This document shows, in pieces, positions 40,133 through 51,354 of a DNA stretch of 64,000 nucleotides. Under the pieces are notes generated by a model, which was given only the letters and a program-made list of their open reading frames with translations, was not told where the DNA came from and searched no databases. The position numbers and the translations under genes were made by a program. Origin of the DNA: Adiantum capillus-veneris (lineage: Eukaryota > Streptophyta > Polypodiopsida > Polypodiales > Pteridaceae); assembly GCA_014529385.2 (NCBI GenBank), contig CM043969.1:12234648-12298647 (forward strand), read 5' to 3'. Within the stretch, counting starts at the first letter, position 1, and every line of letters begins with the position of its first letter.

Positions 40133-41145
40133 ATGCAGGATGCTGAGTTGTGGCATGCTAGATTTGGGCATGTTAGTTATGGCAGTTTGATGACTTTACA
40201 ACTTCATAATATGGTGCATGATTTTTCTTTATTGGAGATGCCACCAAGACATGTATGTGAAGGTTGCGTTCTTGGAAAGATGCACAAATTTGCATTTTCG
40301 CAGGATGGTTCAGTTAGAGGGACACTAAAGTTGCAGCTTGTACACAGTGATGTATGTGGTCCTATGAGGATGCCATCTATAGGAAACAGCCTTTATTTTG
40401 TGACCTTAATTGATGACTTTTCCAGGTTTTGTTGGGTGTATCCACTCAAAGCAAAGTCAGATGTGTTTGCAGTTTTTCAACATTATGTCGCCATGGTTGA
40501 AAATGAAACAAGTTGCAAAGTACAGACTCTTCGTACCGATCGAGGAGGTGAATACATGTCAGGTGCATTTAAGGATTTTTTGGGAAAGAAAGGCATTAAA
40601 CACCAATGCACTATGCCATACACACCACAACAGAATGGTGTTGCAAAAAGAAAGAATAGGTCTTTAATGGAGACGGCTAGATGTATGCTCAAGGCTAAGA
40701 GTTTGCCTCATAAGCTATGGATGGAGGCAGTTGCTTGTGCAACACATGTTTTGAACAGGTGTCCTACTCGTGCCTTGTTGACCATTACTCCATATGAAGC
40801 TTGGTATGACAGAAAACCTTCAGTCAGTTATCTTCGTGTTTTTGGTTGTCTTGCTTATGCTCACATCCCTCAGCAGTTACGTGGGAAGCTTGATGATAAG
40901 GCAATCAAATGTATATTTGTGGGGTACAGTAGTGGAAGTAATTGTTATAGACTTTACAATCCTGCTACAACAAGATTTTTGAAAGTCGTGATGTAATTTT
41001 TGCAGAAACTACTGCTCAACCTATGGTTGCTTTTGATGTACCTCATATGCAGACACATGATGTGTTTGAAGGTTTGCTTCCTTCTTTTGTGGAGAATCAA
41101 GAATCACAACAGGTTGATAATCTTGATCAATCTTTTGATTAGCAT
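40133..41145 (+). pseudogene. Element C integrase
   Basis: Begins with the zinc region L-W-H-A-R-F-G-H ... C-E-G-C, then the catalytic core with L-V-H-S-D-V-C-G-P and R-T-D-R-G-G-E-Y. The last acidic position reads N-G-V-A-K-R-K-N where copia elements have N-G-V-A-E-R-K-N, so the catalytic Glu is Lys. The frame ends at 40996; a shifted frame continues to a TAG at 41140-41142. Confidence 0.88.
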
Positions 41146-42462
41146 GTGACACCTCATGATGTAGAGGAAATTGTGCATGAAGAGCAAGAAGTTCTCAGGG
41201 AAGAAAGAACCTTGCCGAAATGGGTTCAGAAAACTTTGCAGGATAGCAAGTTGGATGCACCGTTGCCACGAAAAACACGTGCTGGTACTACTTTTGGTAG
41301 AGAGCAAGTAGATTTGGCTTGCTTTAGCACTCTTTGTGATGCAGATGAGCCTGATTCATTTGAACAAGCTTTAGAGTGTGTTCAGTGGAAAGATGCTATG
41401 CAGCAAGAAATTGATTCTATTCATAAGAATCATACATGGGATCTAGTGGACTTGCCTACAGGTAAAGAGCCTATTGGTACAAAGTGGGTTTTTAAGGTAG
41501 GAAACAAGATGGTACTGTTGACAGGTACAAAGCAAGGCTTGTGGCAAAAGGCTATGCACAACAGAAAGGCATAGATTATGATGAAACCTTTGCTCCTACT
41601 TCTCGTGCGTCCACAGTTAGATCATTAGTTGCAATTGCTGCTCATCATGGTTGGAAAGTGCATCAGTTGGATATCAAAACTGCTTTTTTGAATGGTGATT
41701 CGCAGGAAGAAGTTCATGTAAGTCAACCAAGTGGTTTTGTTGTAAAAGGTCAAGAGCAAAAGGTATGTAGATTGCGTAAAGCTTTGTATGGTCTTAAACA
41801 GGCTCCAAGAGCATGGTATGAGAAGATACATACTTATTTGATTGGCTAGGGATTTCAGAATAGTCCAACAGAAAGTACTTTGTATGCCAAAAAGAGAGAT
41901 GGAGTTCTCATTATGCTAACACTTTATGTGGATGAAATGCTTCTTACAGGCAATACTGCAGATGAAATTGAAGCATTTAAAGATGCTTTGAGAAAAACCT
42001 TTGAGAAAAACCTTTGAGATGTCTGATCTTGGTTTGCTACATTATTACTTGGGTATTCAGTTTGTGCAATCAGAGGATGGCATATACATGTTGCAGGCAA
42101 AATATTTGCATAAAATTTTGGACAAGTTTGGTATGCAAAATTGTAAGACAATCTCTACACCCGTAGAAACTGGATCAAAGTTGAGCATGCATGATGCTGG
42201 AGAACCTTTTGATGTACATACTTATGCAGTAGCCGTTGGTTGCTTGATATATTTGGCAGGAAACACTCGTCCATACATTCAATTTGGGGTTTCACAAGCA
42301 AGCAGATTTATGCACAGCCCAGGTATGCATCATTGGCAGGCTGTGAAGCGCATACTTCGTTACCTTTCAGGTACCCCTAATCTTGCCATGTTCTTTCCAA
42401 GGGGGGATATGTATGGAAAGCACAGTTCTATGCAGCTTCTTGGTTACAGGGATTCAGATTGA
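41146..42462 (+). pseudogene. Element C reverse transcriptase
   Basis: Three frame blocks (41146-41574, 41541-41849, 42001-42462) read [25 protein letters not shown], and [10 protein letters not shown]. The active-site box near 41925 reads Y-V-D-E instead of Y-V-D-D. TAG at 41847-41849, a short duplicated GAGAAAAACCTTT near 41990-42016 and a TGA at 42460-42462 break it further. Confidence 0.88.
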
Positions 42463-42906
42463 GCTGGTGATTTTGACACACGACATTCCACAAGTGGCAA
42501 TTGTTTTTTCTTGGGAAATGCATGTATATCTTGGCTAAGCAAGAAGCAACCCACAGTGGCTACATCAACTTGTGAAGCTGAGTACAGGACATCTTTCACG
42601 GCAATAGTTGATTGTGTATGGATACGCAGGTTATTGGCAGATCTTTGTGAGTGTCAACAAGCACCCACTACCATTTTCACTGACAGTCAGAGTGCTATGG
42701 CAGTTACAAGGAATCCAGTATTTCATGCAAGAACAAAGCACATAGAGGTTCACTACCACTATGTCAGGGAAAGGCTACATACAGGGGAGATCACACTAAC
42801 TTACTGTCCTACACAGAATAACATTGCAGATCTATTTACGAAGGCGTTATCACGAGAAAAGTTTGAAGCTTTCCGAAAAGATTTGGGATTACTCTCATAC
42901 ACATGA
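42463..42906 (+). pseudogene. Element C RNase H
   Basis: Open from 42463 after the TGA. It keeps [26 protein letters not shown] and [10 protein letters not shown], standard copia RNase H motifs that degrade template RNA. It ends in TGA at 42904. Confidence 0.88.
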
Positions 42907-42938
42907 TGACCTGCTACCTTGTACGGATTCACACTATC

Positions 42939-42953
42939 ACTACAGGGGGGATT
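42939..42953 (+). promoter_or_regulatory. Element C polypurine tract
   Basis: ACTACAGGGGGGATT immediately before the 3' LTR. Confidence 0.8.
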
Positions 42954-43232
42954 TGTAGACATGTAGTAGTGTTAGTGTGTATACGCGCTTCACCAGGGGC
43001 ACTTTTCTCCCACTGGGTTTTTCCCCCTGGACATGTGGTGTGAAAGGACACCTTATCTCTTAGGGTTTCATATAAGCTTTGTAGCTCTGAGTTTGTAGAT
43101 ACTCTATTATTCTAATACAGAGAGATAGACTATAGAGATCTCGTACGCAAGCTCTGTGTCTTCTCCTTCTCCATCTTCTTCCTACTATGAGTTGTTGTCT
43201 TCCTTCTGTTTCCTGTTTTATCATCTTCAACA
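42954..43232 (+). repeat. Element C 3' LTR
   Basis: 279 bp, TGTAGACATG...TTCAACA, one copy of the 78-bp unit; followed by the GGGGA duplication. Confidence 0.93.
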
Positions 43233-43237
43233 GGGGA

Positions 43238-44795
43238 TGTCGTAAGATTCATCACTATCGCTACTATCCTCAGCAAGGTTGACTTCTTGTACTTTCCCTT
43301 GATTTTTTGGCTGGTATTGGAAATTTACGTCTGTTTTCTCGTGGGTGGTAGTTTCTTGGAGGATGTTTCTAGCCCATTGATTGGAGCATTGTTAGCTCGT
43401 TGCTTTGATCGTATTTCTCCTAGCTGAGTCTTTGCATCCTTATTAGGATCCATGTATGAGGATGCTTGTGGTGGCTGTGTCTTCACCGAGGACTTTGGAA
43501 TCCACTTTTGATGCACTTTATTCATGTAGCGATGACATTGATTCCTGGGTTGTTGATCTTCTTGAATCTCGAAGTGTTCTACAGAGTCATAGAACTCGTC
43601 GTCTTCTTCATCTTTGATTCTCCACATTTCTTTGTTTGCTCTTTATTTCGAGAGCTTGTTGATGTCTAGTTCTCTTTGTTTTCCTGGATTACACTCACTG
43701 CAAAATAAGGAACGACATCATAGCCATTTTCATCACAAAACTTTGTTGTGGGAGCATCCTCCACGGCGCACACGTCCATAGTAGCCAAGATGTGTTCCCA
43801 TCCAAAAGGCTCTAACTCTTCTTTAGGAAATGGTTCTGGGATATAGTCCTTATCCTCTATAACCCGCTCTAGGATACATTCCTCACGTTTCAAGCTACCA
43901 CATTGTGAAGCTCCACACATCCACAGTTATTTAGGCTTACCTAACCAAGATGGAAGTTCTGATCCTGCAACTGTGGCGGAATCAAACTCCTCAACCGGTG
44001 TTCTCGTCACATTCCTACAACTATGGTCCCTCAAGTTTACCTTTGTTATGGTTTCCATATGTCTTAGGTATATATGGTCATAACCCCAATCTTGGACCAT
44101 TTTCAATTGTTGCATGAATGGTCTTCCCAGAATGATGTCATAGTTATTCTTCTTGCCAAAGTCAACAACAGCAAAAGTGTGTTCATATTCAATGCCACAA
44201 GAAGTAACAAGTACTTTTTCTAGCAGTCCTATGGGCTTTTCCTTGTGTCCGTCTGCAAGCTGCAGGGTCATTCGTGTGGATATCAAGGCAGGTTTTCCCC
44301 ATTTTTTCCAAACCTCTTTGGTTGCAATGGCCACACTAGCTCCGCTGTCAAGGATTGCCATGGTTTTTACATTATTGGATTCCACAGGAAGGGTGGTGTT
44401 TCCCTCTTCTCCCTCGTAATACTCGCCTACCTTGTTTAATGGCACTGGCCTAGTATTTAGTTGAGGCATTTCAAGCTCTTTGATGCCTCCCGCAATTTGA
44501 GTCATTGAGGTTTTCACACCAAATTTCTCTAGACATTTACCCACATTAGCCCACATGTTTGCTCTTATTCTGAGCAACTCGGCTAACATTATTGTACACG
44601 TGACTAGGGTAGATAGAATATCTACTAGCCCCTTTGAATCAATGGCCTTGTTGGGAGACAGTCTCTGTGATGGGACTGCAACCACATGTGACTTGGTCTC
44701 GTACTCTCCCATGTAGGACGGTAGTGTTCTTAGCGAATGGGGTTGACTATCCATAGATTGTACATATCCTTTTTCTCCCCAATACGATCTCACGT
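43238..44795 (-). pseudogene. Element B protease and downstream linker
   Basis: Continuation of B gag after element D. Frame 44811-43927 carries the retropepsin A-I-L-D-S-G-A-S (about 44380-44357) and I-I-L-G-R-P-F. It matches element E closely (R-S-Y-W-G ... L-P-S-Y-(M/L)-G-E-Y). A TAA at about 43926 precedes the W-M-C-G-A-S block (43920-43666). A shifted frame (43627-43325) holds E-F-Y-D-S-V-E-H and a W-I-P-K unit. RT never appears. Element C cuts the end at 43237. Confidence 0.85.
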
Positions 44796-45665
44796 TGTTG
44801 TAAACAAGCAAGCTGAAACACCTCTATAGTGATGTCACCCAAGAGCGTTGAAAGAGAAATACAAGAGGCAAAAATCTTTGCCAAATCCTTCTGAAAGACC
44901 ACAAGTCCAATAGGAGTAGACCCTTGGGAATTTACTAGCTGTCGCCCACCCAAGAGACTATGTCACATAGGAGCAAAACCCTGCCAAAGCATGGATTTAC
45001 AACACACGTCGACCAATGCATATGAAGACAAGAGCCTCTCCCTTCACAATCAAACATCACAAACCCACAACTTCAACATCAATTCCACAATTCATAGATA
45101 CATGCCCTCCGAATCTATCTACACACAATTTGCCACTAGGCTGCCATAGCCATAACCCTGCAAAGAACTAGTCGTAATCTGATGAGCACAACTCCAATTG
45201 GGGCACTTAAAGATTGAGATAAATCTTGAAAAATGAATGGAGAGAAAGCTGAAGATGACTAAAATTGATTCCATACGCCCCCATGAGCAAAATTGACGCG
45301 AACAGAGAGCTGTCCCAGCACGACTACATGTAGAGAAGGCTAGTCGGGGCAAAAAACTGCATCCAAGAGCACCAAGGAGATAGAACGAGCTAAAACCTGC
45401 AAATTTATGATCTTTTGCTGAACTCTTTTTAGTTTGTACATTATTTTAAGTTATATACAAGGCTCACTTCAAAAAACTCACTCACGGGCACTTACAGTAG
45501 CCCGACAGCTGTCACTAGACTAGCGACTTGCAGTGCATGTACATGTGCTTGCTAAAGAAAGCTAAAAAACCCACAAAAAGAAAGCCCACATGCCCTTTTG
45601 ACATCGTGCGTCATGTCCGTATGTACAAATTTACAAAAAATGGGGTGTCAGAAATGCGCCCAACA
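44796..45665 (-). repeat. Element D 3' LTR
   Basis: 870 bp. Compared with the 5' LTR it has about 120 extra bases around 45210-45340 (ATTGAGATAAATC...GGGGCAAAAAACTGC region). The inner end reads TGTTTACAACA where the 5' LTR reads TGTTTCCCAACA. Confidence 0.9.
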
Positions 45666-45692
45666 TAGTTTGCCACACCCCAGCCTGCTAGA

Positions 45693-46067
45693 TCATTCAT
45701 GATCAGCAACACAAAAGAGATCCTGTAAACCACATGAGGGAGTCTTCAACTCATCTTCATCATTAACCACATGATCAGAAAATTCTTCAAAAGAAGGCTC
45801 ATCCTCAATCACAGTCATCAACCTTGCAATATACTTCTTCGACCTGTAGCCATTCACACGTGCTTTATGCGGGGTACCATCCAAGTCAGCAAGCTGATAT
45901 GTGCCATTCGAAAACCTGTTTAAGAACAAGAAAGGACCTTGCCACTTGATTTGAAATTTCTTTTGAAAAGTTCTATCAAGCTTACTATTGTAACGAAGCA
46001 CCATGTCATCCTTCTTGATGTCCTTGTTCTTTACCTTCTCATTTGCCTTTGCTTGACTCTTCTTCAA
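45693..46067 (-). pseudogene. Element D integrase C-terminal domain
   Basis: Reads K-D-M-V-L-R-Y-N-S-K-L, K-W-Q-G-P-F and Y-Q-L-A-D-L-D-G-T, the gypsy integrase C-terminal fold, ending close to the 3' LTR. It is separated from the core by a stop at about 46070. Confidence 0.85.
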
Positions 46068-46070
46068 GAC

Positions 46071-46697
46071 CTACTCATAATGCTCAAAAGCTAACACCCT
46101 ATCCAATTGTACACATTGCAAATATAAAAGTCTTTCCTTGAATGCATCCTTGGGCTCTTCTTCAAGCTTTAGCATCATCTTCAAGGATGGTATCTCCACC
46201 TCAATAGGAAGTAAAGCCTCTTTGCCAAAAACTAGATGGAAGGGAGAAAAATCAGTACCTGATTTGATGGCAGTTCTATAAGCCCATAGAGCACAAGGTA
46301 GCTCTAAATCCCAAGTCTTCACATTGTTTCTTGTCATCTTTGTAAGCATCCTTATGAGCTCTCCATTAAACCTTTCATTCATGCCATTGCATTGGGGATA
46401 ATATGGAGTAGTAAACCTGCGATGCACATGAAGCTTTTCACATAGATAATCCACCAATTCTCCCCTGAAACCGGGACCCTTGTCAGAAAGTAACTCCAAT
46501 GCCATGCCAAATTTGTAGAAAATATCTTCATATATAAATAAGGAAACATCTTTACTCGTGATGTGCTTAACAGCTTTGGCTTCGGCCCACCTAGATAGAT
46601 AGTCAACAACAGTAAGTATGTAACATTTGCCTCTAGCTGTCATAGGTAGAGGACCTTTTGCATCAATACCCCACTTCTCAAACACATCATAAGCCAT
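46071..46697 (-). pseudogene. Element D integrase core
   Basis: K-W-G-I-D-A-K-G-P, L-S-D-K-G-P-G-F and C-N-G-M-N-E-R-F-N supply the D,D,E triad, and L-W-A-Y-R-T-A follows. The 208-codon frame stops after E-H-Y-E where the next block begins. Catalyses integration; the copy as a whole is broken. Confidence 0.88.
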
Positions 46698-46712
46698 GAT
46701 GGTGCCTCTAAT

Positions 46713-46967
46713 TTATGATTTGAGAACCATATTTGCCATGCTTTGACACTCTTTACAAGACTTGCACCAATGATGAACATCACGTTGAACACTTGGCCAC
46801 ACATAACCCTCCTGCAAGACTTTATGCAAAGTGATCTTTGCAGCAAAGTGACCACCACAAGAACCCTCATGATTCTCCTCTAAAATTTTGTAAATTTTCT
46901 CTTTCCAAGGAAATTTTCTCATCACAAGATCAGCCCCCTTCATATACAAGGCATCACCAAGTAGCAC
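46713..46967 (-). pseudogene. Element D integrase zinc-binding region
   Basis: H-E-G-S-C-G-G-H-F ... Y-V-W-P-S ... C-K-S-C-K-E-C-Q, an H-H-C-C module in a single copy, in contrast to the duplicated module of element E. Confidence 0.85.
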
Positions 46968-47860
46968 TACCTTTTGGCACGACGTAGGAAGGCGTACTTT
47001 TTTGGCTTTTCCAACTCTGATGGAAGCATACCTGTTTGTAGAAACTCTTCCTCCCTCTCTAAAGCTTCCCTTCCCAAATAAAGAGGAGAATAAGCCCTTA
47101 TCACATACAATTGCCCAATTGAAGCTTGCGCTGCACCATGTGCTTCTTCATTTTGAGACCTGTCCACAAGCCTTAAACTCCAAGCTTCAAAATGCTTAAG
47201 CAGATTCTTCACTTGAAAACACATATTTTTCAGCCTTGGATTCTTACTTTTCCACACCCCAAGTACTTGCTTCACTACCAAAAGAGCATCACCTCTTACC
47301 CTCACACGACGGATGCCAAGCTCAAGGCAAAGGTTGAGACCTTTCTCCAAAGTAGCATACTCAGCTTCATTGTTGCTTTGTGTTGTAAGCTTCAAACTCC
47401 TTTTAGATACCAAAGCACCTTGAGGATCATAAACTAACACACCTCCTGAAGCTTGACCATGCGCTTTCCTGTAAGAGCCATCAAAAAACAATAGATAGGC
47501 ATTGTCTATGTCAGGAGCTTCCATGTGTTGCTTCTTCACTGCATCCTCCTTAAGAAGAAGAGGGCTTTCCTTATAGGTAAGCAAATCAGCCAATGTAGCC
47601 CTTGTACTCTCCTCAACAAGAAAAGAGAATTGGAATTCCTGTAGCTCCACAATCCACTTCATGAGCCTCTTTGACAAAGTAGGTCTATTCACCAATTCAG
47701 GTAGAAGAGTGTAGCCTGTGAGGAATGTGAATGGTTTAGGGAGAAGGTAGTGCCTAAACCTTCTACATGCATAAATCACACTTACCATAATGAGCTCCAC
47801 CTCAGTATAGCCTCTCTCCACCTCTAGCTTCACCCTGCTAGCACAATAGATAGGCTTCAT
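46967..47860 (-). pseudogene. Element D RNase H and second (aRNase H-like) domain
   Basis: The first part has the Ty3 RNase H end (C-R-R-F-R-H-Y-L-L ... L-T-G-Y where T-D-x is usual). After a linker comes L-F-F-D-G-S-Y-R, S-N-N-E-A-E-Y and G-D-A-L-L-V-V, an additional RNase H fold (D, E, D present) as in the Tat group. The first domain looks mutated (T-G-Y), so the second may have supplied activity. Confidence 0.82.
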
Positions 47861-47878
47861 GTAGTGGGAATTATTACC

Positions 47879-48760
47879 TCATTGAAGAAGCATAGCTGCA
47901 ATAGCATCCTCACCTACTGATGGATTCACATAAAACTCCTTATCCCAATTAGGAGCTTGCATAGCAGGAAGAGAACCAAGAACCTCTTTGATACCTTGAA
48001 AAACCTCTTCACATTCATTTGTCCATTGTAGAGGATCCAACCTTGCTACTTGTTGTAGAGGATAAAGAAGTTGAGAGGACAAAGGAATGAACCTTGCCAT
48101 ATACTTCACCTTTTGAATAAAAGTAGAAAGTTTCTTTGTATCTTCAGGTGATGGGAGGAGCACCAAAGCCTTCACTTTGTCAGGATCCGCTTCAATCCCA
48201 TTCTCTAAGATCATATGCCCCAAAAACTTCACTCTTGGTTGAGCAAGATGAAATTTCTTTGGGTTGAGTTGACCTCCACTTTCATCATATTGCTTCAATG
48301 CCATCCCAAGATTTGCACAATGATCCTTTCTAGAGCTATAAACACAAAAGTCATCAATAAGATCCTTCACAAACTTGCCAAGAAAGGGAGAGAACACCTT
48401 GTTGACGCGCTTTTGATACCACACACAACCATTCATAAGACCAAAAGGAAGCACACAATAACAAAATCATCCCCATGGCATGATAAATGTGGTCTTCTTT
48501 CGATCTTCCAAAGCCAAGGTGAGCTGAAAATATCCAGAGAATCCATCACATACGCTATACCTCTCATGCCCTGCAATAGAATCAAGTATGTCATCTATGA
48601 AAGGAAGAGGGTATGGATCCCTCTTCATGGCTGCGTTTAGAGGCTTAAAATCAACACATATCCTCCACTTTCCATCCTTCTTGGGTGTGAAAACAACAGG
48701 ACTCACCCATTCTGCAGTGCTCACAGGACATATGAAACCTGCTTCAAGAAGCTTGTCTAC
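47879..48760 (-). pseudogene. Element D reverse transcriptase
   Basis: Starts in the gag frame (A-L-K-E-E-V-D-K-L-L-E-A-G-F-I), passes W-R-I-C-V-D-F-K-P-L-N and C-D-G-F-S-G-Y, has a stop at about 48466 and goes on in 48454-47879 with L-P-F-G-L-M-N. The active site reads L-I-D-D-F where Y-x-D-D is needed, so the conserved Tyr is lost. Confidence 0.88.
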
Positions 48761-49585
48761 CTCTTCCTTTAAAGCATTAAGGCTTTCTCTTCTTCTTCTC
48801 TTTACCTGTACCTGTTTCCCTCTTTTATGGCTGGGACTTGCATCACTCATGTCATGATCTCTTGTAACCCTCTTACCTACAAGAATGACCATAGCTCCCA
48901 AATCATCCTCTTTCTTCTCCAAACGGATTATGCTTACCACTTTTGTTTTGCCCTTCTCTTCTGCTGTCAATCCACTTGGTCCTGCTTCCCCTTTAATCTC
49001 AATACCATAATCTTGAGCTCGAGAAGGAATTTGTGGAGGAAGAGGAAACATGTCGCCACCCATTCTCTTTGGCTTGTCACATTGAGGGCTTTTATGACCC
49101 CATTCACCACAATTGTAGCATTGAAACATATCCCCTCTTCTAGCCATGCCTCTTCCTCTTCCACCTGTATAACCCTCATTGCTTCCATAACCACGTCCAT
49201 ATCCATAACTTTGACCTCTTCCACCTCCCATCATATGCACACTAAGATTCTTCATAAGACCTACAACCTCTTGCATCTCCTTGCGAAAGGCATTCACATC
49301 ATGAGAAGCTTATTGATCATAACCTGGCTCCCTGATGAGGACCCTTGGTTGCTCTACCGCTTTCACTTCAAGCTTTGGCTCCACATTGATTCCAAGTTGA
49401 TGAAGACCATCTGCTTTCCACTCTTTATTCTTTACAATTTCAAATGCCTCCTCAAAGGTCCTTGGCTGCTTAAGCTCTACCTTCAAGCGTAGGTTACTCC
49501 TCAAGCTTGCAAGAAACTTGTCCTTCTTCAACATGGTTGGAGGAATTTCAGCCCCCAACCATCCTGGCCTACAGAAGGTCCCCAT
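48761..49585 (-). pseudogene. Element D gag C-terminal part with zinc knuckle
   Basis: Frame 49585-49310 continues the capsid (L-R-S-N-L-R-L-K-V-E) and frame 49297-48467 contains a Gly/Arg/Tyr-rich stretch and the knuckle C-Y-N-C-G-E-W-G-H-K-S-P-Q-C (about 49110-49070). The frame runs straight into RT with no D-S/T-G protease motif between. Confidence 0.82.
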
Positions 49586-50165
49586 GTTTGCACCCCATAC
49601 AACATAGCTGAGGCTACTAAGGTATCAAAGAGCCATAACTTTGTCTCAGGTTCCTAGAAGTGAACCTGCGACAAACACATCCTCTCCAAGCCTCCCAAGG
49701 CCACAAAAGCTCTAGTCAGTCTAGTCTCTACTGCTCTCCCCAAAGAAAATCTCGGCCCAGTGAAGACAACTCCAAGGTAATTGTATGCATCTATATACTC
49801 TACAATCTCTTTACCATATGTGAAAGTCGATGTTGATCTCCTGATCCACTATGGTGTGGTGTTAGATCAACACAATATCATCAACATATAAAAATAATGG
49901 GATCCACGTCCCTGCCAGCTGGGCACCTCTGTCACCCTATCTGTCAATGTAATCAGACACCTCATCAACATACATACCAGATAGAGTAGGAGACAATGGG
50001 CAACCCTGTTTCACCCCAATGGTGGAGTGAACTAAACCAGATATCCCCTCCGGAGTGTGTACATGTCCCATCATTGATCTGTATAGAGCCATAATCCCCC
50101 AAATCAACACTATGGGCACCCCCATCTCTTGCAATCTATGTGCATCAATCGAGCTCTCGGTACCA
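49586..50165 (-). mobile_element. LINE reverse-transcriptase fragment inserted in element D gag
   Basis: Minus strand reads G-V-K-Q-G-C-P-L-S-P-T-L, D-Y-I-D-R and Y-V-D-D-I-V, the core of a LINE reverse transcriptase, then a decayed L-S-S-L-S-Y-V-V-W-G block. Gag sequence stands on both sides. Stops break the frame. No target duplication or poly-A was found, so the ends are approximate (by about 20 bp). Confidence 0.75.
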
Positions 50166-50606
50166 TGCCAAAGATGCACACCACTTTGTCCATAACGCAT
50201 TGAATGCCTTGACAAAGTCTTCTATGATTTGGCCTTCATCTTGTACTAAGCCTTGAATAGACTGCCATACCTTTTGTGGGTCTTCCCCCTATTGAAAGTG
50301 TGTAAGAAAAGCATGCCTTACCATTTCATAAGTCATGACTTGAGGAGGTTGGGCTGATTGTAGCTCCTTTTCGTAGCCTTCCAACCATTCCCTAGCATCT
50401 CCCTTCAAACAGAAGTAGAAGATTCGTAGCACCAACGCTGGGTCTTGCTTGTCAGCAAGAAGGCAAGCAAACTCCATTCTCTCAATGAAAGATTTGGAAC
50501 TTTCATTTGATTTCCCACTAAACTCCAGAAAATTAAACGCCATGTCTTCAAAACCTGTAAACTGAAGTAACTTGAAGCGATTCCTCGGTGGCGGGCACCA
50601 AAACAC
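50166..50606 (-). pseudogene. Element D gag N-terminal part
   Basis: Retrotransposon gag domain: F-L-E-F-S-G, F-I-E-R-M-E-F-A and L-K-G-D-A-R-E-W-L ... F-L-T-H-F. The open frame runs back through the primer site region into the LTR, with no long leader. A TAG at about 50289 interrupts it; capsid sequence continues to about 50170. Confidence 0.8.
50585..50604 (-). promoter_or_regulatory. Element D primer-site candidate
   Basis: Just inside the LTR the minus strand reads TTTTGGTGCCCGCCACCGAG. The TGG start and position fit a primer site; the matching tRNA was not identified. Confidence 0.5.
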
Positions 50607-51354
50607 TGTTGGGAAACAAGCAAACTGAAACACCTCTATAGTGATGTCACCCAAGAGCGTTGAAAGAGAACTACAAGACGCAAAAAGCTTTGCCAAATCC
50701 TTCTAAAACACCACAAGTCCAATAGGAGTAGACCCTTGGGAATTTACTAGCTGTCGCCCACCCAAGAGACTATGTCACATAGGAGCAAAACCCTGCCAAA
50801 GCATGGATTTACAGCACACGCCGACCAATGCATATGAATACAAGAGCCTCTCCTTTCACAATCAAACATCACAAACCCACAACTTCAACATCAATTCCAC
50901 AATTCATAGATACATGCCCTCCGAATCTGTCTACACACAATTTGCCACTAGGCTGCCATAGCCATAACCCTGCAGAGAACTAGTCGTAATCTGATGAGCA
51001 CAACTCCAATTGGGGCACTTTAAAGCTTGAGAGCACTTCAAAAAACTGCATCCAAGAGCACCAAGGAGACATAACGAGTTAAAACCTGCAAATTTCTGAT
51101 CTTTGGATGAAATTTTTTTAGTTTGTACATGAGTTTAAGTTATATACAAGGCTCACTTCAAAAAACTCACTCATGGGCACTTACAGTAGCCCGAAAGCTG
51201 TCACTAGACTAGCGACTTGCAGGGCATGTACATGTACTTGCTAAAGCAAGCTAAAAAACCCACAAAAATAAAGCCCACACGCCCTTTTGACATCGGGCGT
51301 CATGTCCGTATGTACAAATTTACAAAAAACGGGGTGTCAGAAATGCGCCCAACA
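50607..51354 (-). repeat. Element D 5' LTR
   Basis: 748 bp, minus-strand ends TGTTGGGCG and CCCAACA, which are inverted repeats of each other. It lacks about 120 bp present in the other LTR. Confidence 0.9.

Larger units (their letters stand above)
37964..43232 (+). mobile_element. Element C, Ty1/copia retrotransposon with inactivating stops
   Basis: Complete structure of 5,269 bp: LTRs TGTA...TCAACA, initiator-Met primer site, gag, zinc knuckle, protease, integrase, RT and RNase H in copia order, polypurine tract, and 5-bp duplication GGGGA. Coding is interrupted by at least four TAGs, a TGA and frameshifts. It sits inside the gag-protease region of element B in the opposite orientation. 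Confidence 0.93.
44796..51354 (-). mobile_element. Element D, Ty3/gypsy (Tat-like, dual RNase H) retrotransposon
   Basis: 6,559 bp with termini TGTTGGGCG...CAACA on the minus strand, flanked by ACGT (44792-44795 and 51355-51358). Removing it and one ACGT joins element B's gag in frame (M-N-L-D-V|R-S-Y-W-G). Order: gag with LINE insertion, zinc knuckle, RT, RNase H, second RNase H-like domain, integrase. No protease domain is visible between knuckle and RT. Confidence 0.92.
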
